A DNA stretch of 53,025 nt, taken from an uncultured Aliiroseovarius sp. (GTDB lineage Bacteria > Pseudomonadota > Alphaproteobacteria > Rhodobacterales > Rhodobacteraceae). Position 1 is the stretch's first letter, and each line of letters begins with the position of its first letter. The position numbers and the translations under genes were made by a program. This document shows positions 41,621 to 49,647 of this stretch, one piece after another. Under the pieces are notes generated by a model. The model searched no databases, had not been told where the DNA came from, and saw nothing but the letters and a program-made list of their open reading frames with translations. The stretch covers positions 1 to 53,025 of the forward strand of contig NZ_CANMFT010000011.1 of assembly GCF_947497285.1 (NCBI RefSeq). Reading direction: 5' to 3'.

Positions 41621-42501
41621 TACGCTGCCTCCGACACTGCGGACACGTTCTGCTTGTCCAACACATAATCAAAAGCTTTCTGGGCCTGCGCTGCCGCCTT
41701 AAAAATAGCGTTCTTGTCGTCCTTAAGTGCTTTCAACCACCCTTCAACGTAAGCTGCGGTTTGGTCAAAATGCGGCTCAAACCCCAGATGCACGGCAAGA
41801 AATGCGCTGAAAATCTCGGCTTCAAGTTCTCCCATGGAATACTCGGCACGGTTCGCAAACTTCTTCTGGGTGCCAATGCGGTGATCGGCCAAGACATAAT
41901 GCCCGATTTCATGGCTCAAGGTGCCGTAGTATCCAGCTGCATCGTAGAACGTGGCAACAGGTGGCATATGAACCTGATCGTTTTTCGGGTCATAGTAGGC
42001 TTTTGGTTTGTCACTGGTGACAATCTCAGCTCCGATAGCGTCAAAGAATGAATCAAGTTCCGGGTTCGCTTCGGTGCCAAGATCGCGGGGCGGTTCAGGG
42101 CGAATATAGTATTCCTCGGGCAAGCCTTCGATCTGATCGACGTTGAAAACGCTGAAATACTTGACCACGCGCACGGTTTCGGCCTCGCCATCGACCTCTT
42201 TTTCATAGGTTCCATAGTAAACCGATTTCGTGGACTTCGCGCCCTTTTTGACGCAACCGCCCAAATCGAGAGCTTGCTTAAACGTCATCCAGCGCGCGGA
42301 CTGGTAGCCATGCATCATGGCTGTCGCCCAAAGCATCAACACATTGACGCCCTGATACTTCTCGCCATTGTGCCGCAACGGGAAAGATGCACCCGCCATG
42401 TCACCCGTCCAAGGTTTGCGCCAAGGCGGGGTGCCTGCCTCGATCTGCTCAAAGATCGTGTCAGTAACGTGCTGTTTAATGTCGAACCGTGCTTTTGCCA
42501 T
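41620..42501 (-). CDS. ardC: ArdC-like antirestriction protein
   Basis: 293 residues. N-terminal ssDNA-binding part (IFEQIEAGTPPWRKPW, NGEKYQGVNVLML) and a C-terminal zinc-metallopeptidase-like domain with TLSHEIGHYVLADHR (HExxH). ArdC protects incoming plasmid DNA from restriction. The ATG at 42501 has AAGGAGG seven bases upstream. The 5' leader (42502-42948) has no gene but begins with a diverged piece of the same leader repeat (TTGTGGTGCGCCCGTTTCG). Confidence 0.92.
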   Translation of the reverse strand: MAKARFDIKQHVTDTIFEQIEAGTPPWRKPWTGDMAGASFPLRHNGEKYQGVNVLMLWATAMMHGYQSARWMTFKQALDLGGCVKKGAKSTKSVYYGTYEKEVDGEAETVRVVKYFSVFNVDQIEGLPEEYYIRPEPPRDLGTEANPELDSFFDAIGAEIVTSDKPKAYYDPKNDQVHMPPVATFYDAAGYYGTLSHEIGHYVLADHRIGTQKKFANRAEYSMGELEAEIFSAFLAVHLGFEPHFDQTAAYVEGWLKALKDDKNAIFKAAAQAQKAFDYVLDKQNVSAVSEAA

Positions 42502-42948
42502 GTCTGGCCTCCTTGTGGTGCGCCCGTTTCGATCTGGTGCCGAAAATGGGCATCGGGGTTTCTGGACAGCGCGAATGCGCCTGCTCCTGAAACTTCGAAT
42601 GCGATGAAAGAAAGGATTAGGAGCCAGCGGGCCAAATCGACATGACTGGCGCGGGCAGGCGGTGTAGCCGCCAACACGGGAATGTCTATTTTGCTTGCTG
42701 GCGGCGGCATCCCTGCCGCCAACTAGCCGAAGTGGCGTTCGGCTTGCCCGAACCCCAAGGCTCAATACCCAGCAGGATACGGATGATGGTGTGGGAGTTG
42801 GGCATTGGCCGTCGCGACGCGATGAGCCATGTCCGGAGCTGCAATCGTTATAGCTCAAATGGGTGGGGGATAATGAAAATTGCTTAGATTTGTGCTATCG
42901 AGAGCGTGCTCACATTTGCTAAAACTTACAGATTGAAAGGATGAGACT

Positions 42949-43368
42949 ATGCCTAACCCAATTTCTTTAGACATATCGAAGCGCGCGCAAGTGCATGTTG
43001 GTCGCGATGCGGCTTATAATCAGCGATTAACGTTCGAAAGTTCGGACGTAGCGTTCTTGATGGATGTCTACGGCATAGCGACAACCGGACAGAATAAATT
43101 TATTATACATCTCGATCCGGGCAGATGGACGGTGAAGCACGAATTTAAACAATTTGGTGAAGTCTCACCTTGGCTTCTCGGCAAAGGAAAGGTTCTTAAT
43201 CATCAATTTGCTTATTTCGATGACGGTGGTGAAAACGAGGGTGATCATGACTTTAACGACGTCTTGTTACGAGTATATTACAACTACAACGATCCAGGAA
43301 TAATCCGAAACCTTAGGATTACTCCAATCACCGGTACTCCAAATTTACAGTTTAAGTCGACCAAATGA
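42949..43368 (+). CDS. Putative secreted or surface protein with DxDFND motif
   Basis: 139 residues, AT-rich compared with neighbours. The motif GDHDFNDVLLRVYY resembles the Ca-binding D-x-D-(F/Y)-N-D stretch of DUF4114-like and related extracellular domains. No signal peptide seen. Good Shine-Dalgarno (GAAAGGATGAG). Looks like a late acquisition. Function unknown. Confidence 0.6.
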   Translation: MPNPISLDISKRAQVHVGRDAAYNQRLTFESSDVAFLMDVYGIATTGQNKFIIHLDPGRWTVKHEFKQFGEVSPWLLGKGKVLNHQFAYFDDGGENEGDHDFNDVLLRVYYNYNDPGIIRNLRITPITGTPNLQFKSTK

Positions 43369-43422
43369 AGTCAAAGGCGAACGAAGCCGCCCTGCCGCGC
43401 GCGGCTTCCCGAACACGGGAAA

Positions 43423-43442
43423 GGGCGGTCTCTCGACCGCCC
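43423..43442. terminator. Hairpin between convergent genes
   Basis: GGGCGGTC-TCTC-GACCGCCC, a perfect 8-bp stem between the ends of the genes at 42949 and 43458. No T-run. Confidence 0.5.
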
Positions 43443-43457
43443 AGGTACGTTAGCGCC

Positions 43458-43652
43458 TTAGTCCTGATTTTCCTCCTTCGGTTTGGCAGGGAACGCAGCC
43501 ATTTCCACGCCGGGGAACATGTCGTGCTTCACTGTGACCGAAGTGACGTTGCCGTCGTCGTCGGTGTTCAGGAAGAGAACCCCGCAGGTGTTCCAGAAGT
43601 TTGTGCCGTCTTTTTCGCCGGTTTTAACGCGCAGTTTCAGAGCTTGTGCCAT
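43458..43652 (-). CDS. Small conserved protein, family shared with 44509
   Basis: 64 residues; AAGGA nine bases before the ATG. It has FLNTDDDGNVTSVTVKHDMF and ends VEMAAFPAKPKEENQD, matching the end TELVAFPAKAADENDGTE of the protein at 44509-44718. A beta-rich fold is likely. Unknown function. Confidence 0.65.
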   Translation of the reverse strand: MAQALKLRVKTGEKDGTNFWNTCGVLFLNTDDDGNVTSVTVKHDMFPGVEMAAFPAKPKEENQD

Positions 43653-44108
43653 TTTGTAGATCCTTCATCTTGTGTTTCGATAAACAATCTTTGGCGTGCA
43701 GCTAAGAGGGGTGTGTCAGCAGGTTTTTTGTCTCGCGAGGAATGCCCGTAGGGCAGGGGAAAATACCTGTTGAAGCGGTTCTTGAACCGCGGCTCTCCCC
43801 GGCTGCGCGCGATGTTTTATCAGATAGAAACACATATGAGGGATCGGAAATGGCGCCCCAAGCTCGACTGTGATTATGACAAGCAAGAAAGGCAAAGGCG
43901 TTTGGATCAGCTGAAGAAGCTCCAACACCCATCGACAATGACGGCTGTCTCAACACAGGCTAGATGATGCCGCCGACATGTACCCTGTGGAGATCCGCAT
44001 TCCATACAAGCCAATCTGGAAAATCAGAAAGGTGCAGGCCCGGGCAACACGAGAGACAGGCCCGAAGGGATGAAAAGCGCGGCAGGGCGGCTCCGCCGCC
44101 TGGACAAG

Positions 44109-44271
44109 TCGATCGTTACCCGCACGGGCCGATCCACGCTGACCTTGGCGACCATGCGGGCCTCGCCAGATGCTGGCTCGTAAGAGACAGTAGCCGGCGT
44201 TTTGGCCGCAGGGAGACAGGGCAGGGGGGTTCGGAGCGAAAGCCGGCATGCCGGCTGAAGCTTAGAGCACG
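44109..44271. repeat. Partial leader repeat, copy C
   Basis: Matches the last ~170 bases of copies A and D, from GTCGATCGTTACCCGC to GAAGCTTAGA, including the perfect palindrome AGCCGGCATGCCGGCT. It lies in a gene-poor interval (43653-44508); a weak 43-codon frame at 43836-43967 is the only other ORF there and lacks a Shine-Dalgarno. Confidence 0.7.
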
Positions 44272-44354
44272 GTCACGAGCTGCAAGCTCGGGATGGCCCA
44301 AAACCCTTTCGAAACCGTTCCGAAACCCTTACTGAAAACAATGTCCAAAAGTCA

Positions 44355-44391
44355 TTAACTATCTATAAGGGGCGTTAAATAGCTACTGGAA
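44355..44391 (+). promoter_or_regulatory. Promoter/operator shared with the T4SS operon
   Basis: TTAACTATCTATAA and then GCGTTAAATAGCTACTGGAA. These blocks are nearly the same, in the same order and spacing, as at 6978-7014. It lies about 120 bases before the gene at 44509. Confidence 0.45.
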
Positions 44392-44508
44392 CTGTGAGCA
44401 TTCTTTCACTACGGTTCTCCCCGACGACATGAAAACGAAGATCGTAATCGTCCACGGCGCTCACGGTCTTCAATCGTCACCGGAAAAAGTGAAACCAAGG
44501 AGATCACG

Positions 44509-44718
44509 ATGGCACACTACACACTAAACGTCCCTGTCAAATATGACGACAACGGCACCGAGAAAACGAGCTTTCGCCGCGTCGGAGCTGTTTTCGAAAA
44601 TCAGCGCCGCGACAAAGACGAAACCGTTCTTTCGATCAAACTCGACTTCCCCGTTGGCGCGACCGAGCTGGTGGCCTTCCCAGCTAAGGCAGCCGACGAA
44701 AACGACGGGACCGAATAG
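44509..44718 (+). CDS. Small conserved protein, paralogue of 43458
   Basis: 69 residues; Shine-Dalgarno AAGGAG six bases upstream. YTLNVPVKYDDNGTEKTSFR and LVAFPAKAADENDGTE. The C-terminal motif is shared with the gene at 43458. Likely beta-rich; unknown function. Possibly under the same regulator as the T4SS. Confidence 0.7.
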   Translation: MAHYTLNVPVKYDDNGTEKTSFRRVGAVFENQRRDKDETVLSIKLDFPVGATELVAFPAKAADENDGTE

Positions 44719-44731
44719 GCTAAACGCGGCG

Positions 44732-44751
44732 GGCGGCCGACACCGGCCGCC
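44732..44751. terminator. Hairpin between convergent genes
   Basis: GGCGGCCG-ACAC-CGGCCGCC, extended by outer GGCTA/TAGCC arms. Confidence 0.6.
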
Positions 44752-44762
44752 GCCTAGCCGGG

Positions 44763-44924
44763 CTACTTGTCCCGGCTTTTGACCTCGAACGTGATTTTCA
44801 GAAAAACCAAGTTGATTTCGATAGCCAAGCTCAGGTCGATGCGCTGAAGCTGCTTTCGGATTGTCTTCAATCTGCGCGCTGCGATGCGACGAAGGCGCGT
44901 TGCTGTTTTACGAATGTATTTCAT
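44763..44924 (-). CDS. Small basic protein
   Basis: 53 residues from the ATG at 44924 (AAGGAG seven bases upstream). Very basic N-terminal half (KYIRKTATRLRRIAARRLK) and a hydrophobic C-terminal strand (LAIEINLVFLKITFEVK). May bind nucleic acid or membrane; no family recognised. Confidence 0.55.
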   Translation of the reverse strand: MKYIRKTATRLRRIAARRLKTIRKQLQRIDLSLAIEINLVFLKITFEVKSRDK

Positions 44925-45120
44925 GATCTGTCTCCTTAGTGAATAAACGAGGCAGAAAGACACGGCGGGAAAGGGGACCAGTCAACACGCGCGGCACGCG
45001 CCCGAAGGCTTGGTGTTTACAGGTTCCCGCGCCGTGTAAATTGGCCGATGGTGTTCATGGAGACAGGCAGGGTATATTTGAAAGCACCCCGCAACGCATT
45101 GCAGCTAGGGTGACAAGCTA

Positions 45121-45180
45121 GGGGGCTTCAGCCCCCGCGCCTCCGGCGCTCCCCCGAGGATATTTTTAGAAAGATGATGA
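45121..45180. repeat. GC-rich hairpin element, copy 3
   Basis: GGGGGCTTCAGCCCCC, then CGCGCCTCCGGCGCT, CCCCCGAGGATATTTTT and GAAAGATGATGA. It lies only six bases before the start of the next gene, whose Shine-Dalgarno it may supply. Confidence 0.75.
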
Positions 45181-45186
45181 GAGAAG

Positions 45187-45384
45187 ATGAGCAAAACAGG
45201 AAAGTGCGGGCATTGTGGCTATGAACCGGTAGCGATGCGCGCCAAGATTTGTCCAAATTGCCACGGAGAAGACCCCATACTTGCTGGCGCAACCTTGGGA
45301 GATTGGGGCAAGGTTTTGGGGTTGGTCGGTGTTGCTTTGGCGCTGATGATTGGGATGATCGCTGTATTCGGGTTTCCCAACTAA
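45187..45384 (+). CDS. Zinc-ribbon membrane protein
   Basis: 65 residues. An N-terminal zinc ribbon (CGHCGYEP...ICPNCHG) and one C-terminal membrane helix (VLGLVGVALALMIGMIAVFG). Small tail-anchored-like sensor or scaffold; unknown function. Confidence 0.65.
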   Translation: MSKTGKCGHCGYEPVAMRAKICPNCHGEDPILAGATLGDWGKVLGLVGVALALMIGMIAVFGFPN

Positions 45385-45405
45385 GCGCGGGGAGAAACGG
45401 GAAAA

Positions 45406-45423
45406 GCGGCCCCGAAGGGCCGC
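45406..45423. terminator. Hairpin between convergent genes
   Basis: GCGGCCC-CGAA-GGGCCGC between the genes ending at 45384 and 45432. Confidence 0.6.
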
Positions 45424-45431
45424 TAACCGTG

Positions 45432-45611
45432 TCAGCCGAAGCCGATCAGGGAGTTCAAAACGACGACGACGCCAACAACGATGGCAAACATGAAGCCTTG
45501 AACGGTCAGAACCGATTGGTAAACGTCTGACTTCCTGACCATGTTGCTCTCGATGTGTTCGAGGCGGCTCATTAGTTGTTCGAACTGGTCTTTGCTCATT
45601 TGCTCGCTCAT
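45432..45611 (-). CDS. Small coiled-coil membrane protein
   Basis: 59 residues from the ATG at 45611 (AAGGA seven bases upstream). A short coiled coil (QFEQLMSRLEHIESNMV) followed by one membrane helix (FMFAIVVGVVVVLNSLIG). The following 382 bases (45612-45993) contain no supported gene. Confidence 0.6.
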   Translation of the reverse strand: MSEQMSKDQFEQLMSRLEHIESNMVRKSDVYQSVLTVQGFMFAIVVGVVVVLNSLIGFG

Positions 45612-45993
45612 GGTGAGATCCTTTCTTAATTTAGGTTGAAAACCGTCTAAAAGCAATGAAAGCACTGCCCCATGCGGTCGCAGGCATTTGGACACGCCAC
45701 GTCAAGGACGGCCTGCAAGGCCGCGTGCGAGCTGCGCCCTCTTTGGCGCAGCGAAGTCCTTTACGGGTGTGGGATAATGCAAAGACCGTGTGGGGTGGGG
45801 ATGTTCGGCCCTGGGCCGCGCGACCAGCGGGGACCAGGTTAACAGCCGGACACGATCTGCACGGGTCGATCTTGGCGCACCGAGTCAGGAAATACCGCCG
45901 CGCAATGCGGCTTCTGCGCGAATAGCGCACGTCCCTGATGCAGATGGCCGCAAGGTTATCTGGGGCAGGGACTACACAGGCAGGTAGCCACCC

Positions 45994-46803
45994 TCAAAAG
46001 AGGGTGAGCTGATCACCTGCAATGGCTGGACCCGTCCCGAGATTTTCAAGACGCTCTGCGCGCTCAGCCTCGATGCGATTTGTGCGCTCTTTTTCAGCGG
46101 CTTCCCATTGGGCGGCGCGCTCTTTCTGCTTGGCAAACGGATCGCCATTGGCATTGAGAAAGACCGTCGCGGCGGCGGTATAGGCGCCAGTGAAAACCTC
46201 AAGGGAAATACTGTTGCCGCAAATGATCTTACCAGCAAGGCCACGGGCTGCGCATTGCAGATAGCACATATGATAGGTCGATCGCGAAAGCTCTACAGCC
46301 TCGATCCAGACGGTTGTTTCCAGATTATGACCCTTACCCTCGATCACGTCAGCCACCGCCATAAGCATTCCCCCTGCGCCTGCTGCTGGTTCCTGCAAGG
46401 TAATGAACCCTTGTTCTTCAATCATCTGGTCAACGGCAGATAGGTTGATTTCGGCCATGAGGCGCGAAACTTCGTAGGGCGTGAAAAACTGCCCTAACCT
46501 GCTGTCCAGTGCGCCGATCTCACCGGCGACCATGCCCAGAAAATCGCAACCACCATTGCCAATTTCGCCTAGGGCAATGCCCATGAGTTCGGGCATTTTG
46601 CGCACATCGTCCTTGTCGCGGTAGCGTCCAACAACTTCCATATATTGCGCTTCTAGGGCGTCCTTTTGCTCGGCAAACGGGCTGGCCTTCTTAGCCAACG
46701 CGCAATAGCCCATTTCGCAGAAGTCGGAGAAAACCTCGGTACGGTATTTTGAGCGGTCAATATCGTTAATCAACCGCACAAATTCTTTCGCTGCTGGTGT
46801 CAT
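45994..46803 (-). CDS. N6-adenine methyltransferase-like protein lacking the NPPY motif
   Basis: 269 residues. HsdM-like helical N-terminus, GQFFTPYEVSRLMAEI, and the SAM-binding motif I QEPAAGAGGMLMAVAD at about 138-153. After ICGNSIS the sequence reads FLNANGDPF where an NPPY/NPPF catalytic motif would be expected. So it may bind SAM or DNA without methylating, or act as a decoy. It ends the operon that starts at 47635. Confidence 0.75.
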   Translation of the reverse strand: MTPAAKEFVRLINDIDRSKYRTEVFSDFCEMGYCALAKKASPFAEQKDALEAQYMEVVGRYRDKDDVRKMPELMGIALGEIGNGGCDFLGMVAGEIGALDSRLGQFFTPYEVSRLMAEINLSAVDQMIEEQGFITLQEPAAGAGGMLMAVADVIEGKGHNLETTVWIEAVELSRSTYHMCYLQCAARGLAGKIICGNSISLEVFTGAYTAAATVFLNANGDPFAKQKERAAQWEAAEKERTNRIEAERAERLENLGTGPAIAGDQLTLF

Positions 46804-47006
46804 GCTGCCACCTCAGAAATATAGAAATCCTCTGGGCGTCCGTTCAACTTGTCGCCTGCGCGATTGGTCAAACCGACCGAGTTTTGGTTTGGCTTGAAGG
46901 TGATGAAATATTGACCGTGGCAATCAAGGGTGACGGCGTAACCGTCATGGACCCAGCGAACGGGTTTTCCTGCATCAACGGCGGCTTTGATTTCTTCGAT
47001 GGTCAT
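46800..47006 (-). CDS. Small conserved hypothetical protein
   Basis: 68 residues. TIEEIKAAVDAGKPVRWVHD, then YAVTLDCHGQYFITFKPN. The start overlaps the next upstream stop and its own stop overlaps the methylase-like start (ATGA), so translation is coupled. Found next to anti-restriction genes here; function unknown. Confidence 0.65.
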   Translation of the reverse strand: MTIEEIKAAVDAGKPVRWVHDGYAVTLDCHGQYFITFKPNQNSVGLTNRAGDKLNGRPEDFYISEVAA

Positions 47007-47209
47007 TGTTCAATCACCTTTTCAACGGCTGTATCCTCGCTGCCGCAATCGTCGCAAACGGTGTGGTCGAAAATCGCGCTAAGCTCCCATTGCTGAAGCT
47101 CTGCATTCCATTCGGCGTAAGCGTCCTTTCGGACGTTCTCGCCGCCGCAAGCACCGCAATGGATGGTCACGTCAGGATCGGGGCGGGGGATGGTGGCTGT
47201 CTGGTTCAC
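47003..47209 (-). CDS. Small zinc-ribbon protein
   Basis: 68 residues from a GTG at 47209 that overlaps the upstream stop (GTGA), with AGGCAGG upstream. Two CxxC knuckles (HCGACGGENV and VCDDCGSED). Part of a tightly overlapping five-gene operon. Confidence 0.65.
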   Translation of the reverse strand: MNQTATIPRPDPDVTIHCGACGGENVRKDAYAEWNAELQQWELSAIFDHTVCDDCGSEDTAVEKVIEQ

Positions 47210-47409
47210 TGGCCTGCCTCCACCCAATCAACCGCCCATGCGTCCATTGAGGCCAGCGTTTTGCCGTATGGATCGGCAAGCGCAAGGTCTGGTTTTGTGG
47301 TGGCAGCGCGGTGATGGTCGCGGCCCAAAACCCGCAATGTGACTTCACATGCTGATTGAACAGTTTCCGTTCCCGTCCGGTCGGGGTGGTCAATCGTCAG
47401 CTTAAACAT
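47206..47409 (-). CDS. Small hypothetical protein
   Basis: 67 residues from the ATG at 47409 (GGAGGAT upstream), overlapping the previous gene by eight bases. MFKLTIDHPDRTGTETVQSA start, CEVTLRVLGRDHH. Longer upstream frame to 47583 is inside the previous gene. Unknown function. Confidence 0.6.
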   Translation of the reverse strand: MFKLTIDHPDRTGTETVQSACEVTLRVLGRDHHRAATTKPDLALADPYGKTLASMDAWAVDWVEAGQ

Positions 47410-47635
47410 GCGATTCATCCTCCACAGAGAAGACAACGGTTTCGTTTTCAACTGTGTAGGCAACTTCCTTGGAAAGAAGCTGACGAGCTGCGCTGGTGGG
47501 TAGGTTTGGAAAGGTGTCGCAAACCACCTTAACCATTTGCGCCCGATCTTTTTCGAAGGCATAGCCATTGATCGCCCAAGCAATAATGCCGGGTGTGTGA
47601 ACTGCTGGGGATGAACCCAAACGATATGTCGTCAT
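47402..47635 (-). CDS. First gene of the anti-restriction operon, hypothetical
   Basis: 77 residues from the ATG at 47635; AAAGGA lies seven bases upstream. GIIAWAINGYAFEKDRAQMV, later EVAYTVENETVVFSVED. The frame stays open into the leader repeat (to 47728), but the Shine-Dalgarno favours 47635. The leader, copy D, starts seven bases before the ATG. Confidence 0.65.
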   Translation of the reverse strand: MTTYRLGSSPAVHTPGIIAWAINGYAFEKDRAQMVKVVCDTFPNLPTSAARQLLSKEVAYTVENETVVFSVEDESHV

Positions 47636-47642
47636 AGATTTG

Positions 47643-48183
47643 TCCTTTGTGGTGCGACGTTTCGGGCTTGGTGCCTTCTTTCCGCCGATGGGCTGCGCCT
47701 CGGCTCTCTGATCTGACCGGAAACGCATGTTTCCGGCGGAACAGAGTGGAGAGGGCGTAAGCCCGACCCACGGGCCTGAACGGGACTGTCAACGGTCTCG
47801 GGGCAGGGGTGGTGCGGCCCGCAGCGTAGCGAGGACACGGCCCTGACACGCGACGACCGCGCAGCGGGCGCTTGCCGATTGACCGGCCAGGGCAGGTCTG
47901 TTGGGCGGACAAACAAGAAATGGAAAACTGCCTGATCCGATAGAGCGCAAGCGGAATCGGGTCAGACCTTTGGGATGTGCGATCTGCGCGCCTCGCGCGG
48001 ATCTCGAAAGACTGACTGCGACAGTCGGTCGTTACCCTCAAGGGCCGATCCGCGCTGTCTAGGGCAACCATGCTGGCCGTGTCGGGTGCTGGCTCATGTG
48101 AGACAGAAACCGGCACACTAGGCCGCAGGGAGACAGGGCAGGGGGGTTCGGGGCGAAAGCCGGCATGCCGGCTGAAGCCTAGA
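47643..48183. repeat. Long structured leader repeat, copy D
   Basis: Full-length copy, most similar to copy A; its first 131 bases equal 52895-53025 and 1-131 exactly. Hairpins: CCGGAAAC-GCAT-GTTTCCGG near 47717-47736, CCGAT...ATCGG near 47938-47960, GATC..GCGCGCCTCGCGC..GATC near 47980-48003, GACTGCGACAGTC near 48014-48027, and the perfect palindrome AGCCGGCATGCCGGCT near 48159-48174. On the minus strand it leads into the gene at 47635. Confidence 0.85.
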
Positions 48184-48459
48184 AAGCGCGATTGTTGCCA
48201 GACTTGGGATTAACTGCTGGCCTTGAAATAAGATTTAGGAACACCACATTGGAATCTGCATGACGCCTCGGTACAGAAATTCTGTTCAGTGCACTTTTTG
48301 TCTATCCAGGGGAAAAAAGTGCCAGAGGGAGTATGAACCGGTTACGCAAGACACCGGGCACTGGAAAAGTTTGAGCATGACAGAGCCGAAAGGTGACGCC
48401 ATGTCTGGAAGGAACTGTTCGGAAGTGAGTAGGCTCGCCATGAAGGGGAGCATCAGCTT

Positions 48460-48561
48460 ATGCCCGAACTTTCATTTGCGGCAAGTATTGCCGAAATGAT
48501 CGCGGCCCTCGCGACGCTCGGGGTAGCATACCTCGTGTATCGCCAGAGCCGCAAAAAATAA
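48460..48561 (+). CDS. Tiny single-pass membrane protein
   Basis: 33 residues (PELSFAASIAEMIAALATLG, then VAYLVYRQSRKK). One hydrophobic helix and a basic end. AAGGGGAG about ten bases upstream and a strong terminator three bases after the stop support it. The 275 bases before it hold no other supported gene. Confidence 0.6.
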   Translation: MPELSFAASIAEMIAALATLGVAYLVYRQSRKK

Positions 48562-48563
48562 TC

Positions 48564-48595
48564 GAAGGGGCTGCATCTGTGGCCCCTTCTTTTTT
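48564..48595 (+). terminator. Strong rho-independent terminator
   Basis: GAAGGGGC (48564-48571), ten-base loop, GCCCCTTC (48582-48589), then T6. Confidence 0.9.
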
Positions 48596-48605
48596 AGGCT
48601 GCGAA

Positions 48606-48806
48606 CTAAGTTAAACCTTCCTCATATCTAGAGCTTCCGTAGGGGTTAGCAGGACCATACTTGATGCCAGCCTCTTCAAACCAGCCGTAATAACCGCATA
48701 ACCATGCCCGGTGAAGGCCCGAGCGCGCTAACTTGCGGCGCATCCAGCGCGGCGCTTCCCAGCCGCCGTACGCATAAAGATAAACACGATGATATGCAGC
48801 CTTCAT
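48606..48806 (-). CDS. Small basic aromatic protein coupled to the toxin gene
   Basis: 66 residues from the ATG at 48806, which overlaps the toxin stop (ATGA). Rich in Tyr/Trp/Arg (YHRVYLYAYGGWEAPRWMRR, AWLCGYYGWFEEAG). No recognised family; a third member of the toxin-antitoxin operon. Confidence 0.6.
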   Translation of the reverse strand: MKAAYHRVYLYAYGGWEAPRWMRRKLARSGLHRAWLCGYYGWFEEAGIKYGPANPYGSSRYEEGLT

Positions 48807-49234
48807 GACTTTGGCCCTTGCCACGGGTTAATCACATCAAGCCTAAATGCCTTAAAGGGTGTCGTGTCTCGCGAGGCGACAGGCGCGGTATTATTCGCAA
48901 TAGCGATAGAAGCAATTTGCCCATCTGCAAAACCAACGGCGATGCCCTCACTGCGGACTAAGGCCATTCGCATACCGTAGTAGTAAGCAGCGGTTGCATC
49001 GAATGGCAAAATTCTGCCCCTGAATTGGTCCTCAATGATGTGGGCCACAGCGTCTTGTAACTCTGCCGCCCGCTTTCCGTTGGGTAGACAATGCGCCCCA
49101 AACATAAGCTCCGCTGCAGTGATTGACGTTAGATACAGATTTGTCGGCTCCTGCTGATCCAACCACTCCACGACATTTGGATTGGGGGCGGGCTTTTGAA
49201 GCTCAGAAATTACGTTCGTGTCGAGAATGATCAT
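48803..49234 (-). CDS. fitB: PIN-domain toxin, FitB/VapC type
   Basis: 143 residues. MIILDTNVISELQKP with the first acidic residue, TAAELMFGA with the conserved Glu, and GFADGQIASIAIANN and ASRD with later acidic residues of the PIN site. Predicted RNase toxin. Overlaps the antitoxin gene by four bases. Confidence 0.9.
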   Translation of the reverse strand: MIILDTNVISELQKPAPNPNVVEWLDQQEPTNLYLTSITAAELMFGAHCLPNGKRAAELQDAVAHIIEDQFRGRILPFDATAAYYYGMRMALVRSEGIAVGFADGQIASIAIANNTAPVASRDTTPFKAFRLDVINPWQGPKS

Positions 49235-49470
49235 TCTAGCTCCAATGGCTGTGCAGCGGTTTTGTCTCTGGCAATGTCTAGCTCATCACCTTCGATACCC
49301 TCGAAGCAAGCCCGTAAGCGTGTGCCAAATCCACCCTTCTGTTCCGCCTCGAAGGTTTCAACCAAAAGCGCTCTAACCTCGGCCTCGGCACTTCGGTTGT
49401 TCTGCGCCGCCCTGTGTTTCAAGGCTTCGTGAATTTCGTCTGGTAAGTTTCTGATCGACATATTTCCCAT
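49231..49470 (-). CDS. fitA: RHH antitoxin, FitA type
   Basis: 79 residues from the ATG at 49470 (AAGGAG eight bases upstream). N-terminal RHH: MSIRNLPDEIHEALKHRAAQ, NNRSAEAEVRALL, typical of FitA; the C-terminal tail should bind the toxin. It probably represses its own operon through the repeats just upstream. Adds to plasmid stability. Confidence 0.9.
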   Translation of the reverse strand: MGNMSIRNLPDEIHEALKHRAAQNNRSAEAEVRALLVETFEAEQKGGFGTRLRACFEGIEGDELDIARDKTAAQPLELE

Positions 49471-49500
49471 AGGCTCACTCCTTGATGGCAATTTACAAAG

Positions 49501-49545
49501 TGATAGCAACTTTTAAGGATGATAGCAAACAGAAAAGTGCTATCA
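49501..49545. promoter_or_regulatory. Operator of the fitAB operon
   Basis: TGATAGCA at 49501-49508 and 49520-49527 and its inverse TGCTATCA at 49538-49545. Three half-sites upstream of the antitoxin start, the pattern expected for an RHH antitoxin. Confidence 0.6.
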
Positions 49546-49583
49546 ACCTGCACACTGGAAGTTAATTGTCACAGCACGAAGGA

Positions 49584-49619
49584 CAAAAAAAGGCCCCGTC
49601 GCATGTCGCGAACGGGGCC
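49584..49619 (-). terminator. Rho-independent terminator of the parB-like operon
   Basis: On the minus strand GGCCCCGT (49619-49612) pairs with ACGGGGCC (49599-49592), followed by T7. It closes the operon that ends at 49648. Confidence 0.88.
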
Positions 49620-49647
49620 AGTTGATCCTCACCACAAGGAATTTCTA

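Noticed and set aside
43770-43967. Plus-strand ORF of 65 codons (and opposing ORFs 43702-43956)
   Set aside because: No Shine-Dalgarno, both strands open, no recognisable domain; only the last 43 codons look faintly protein-like.
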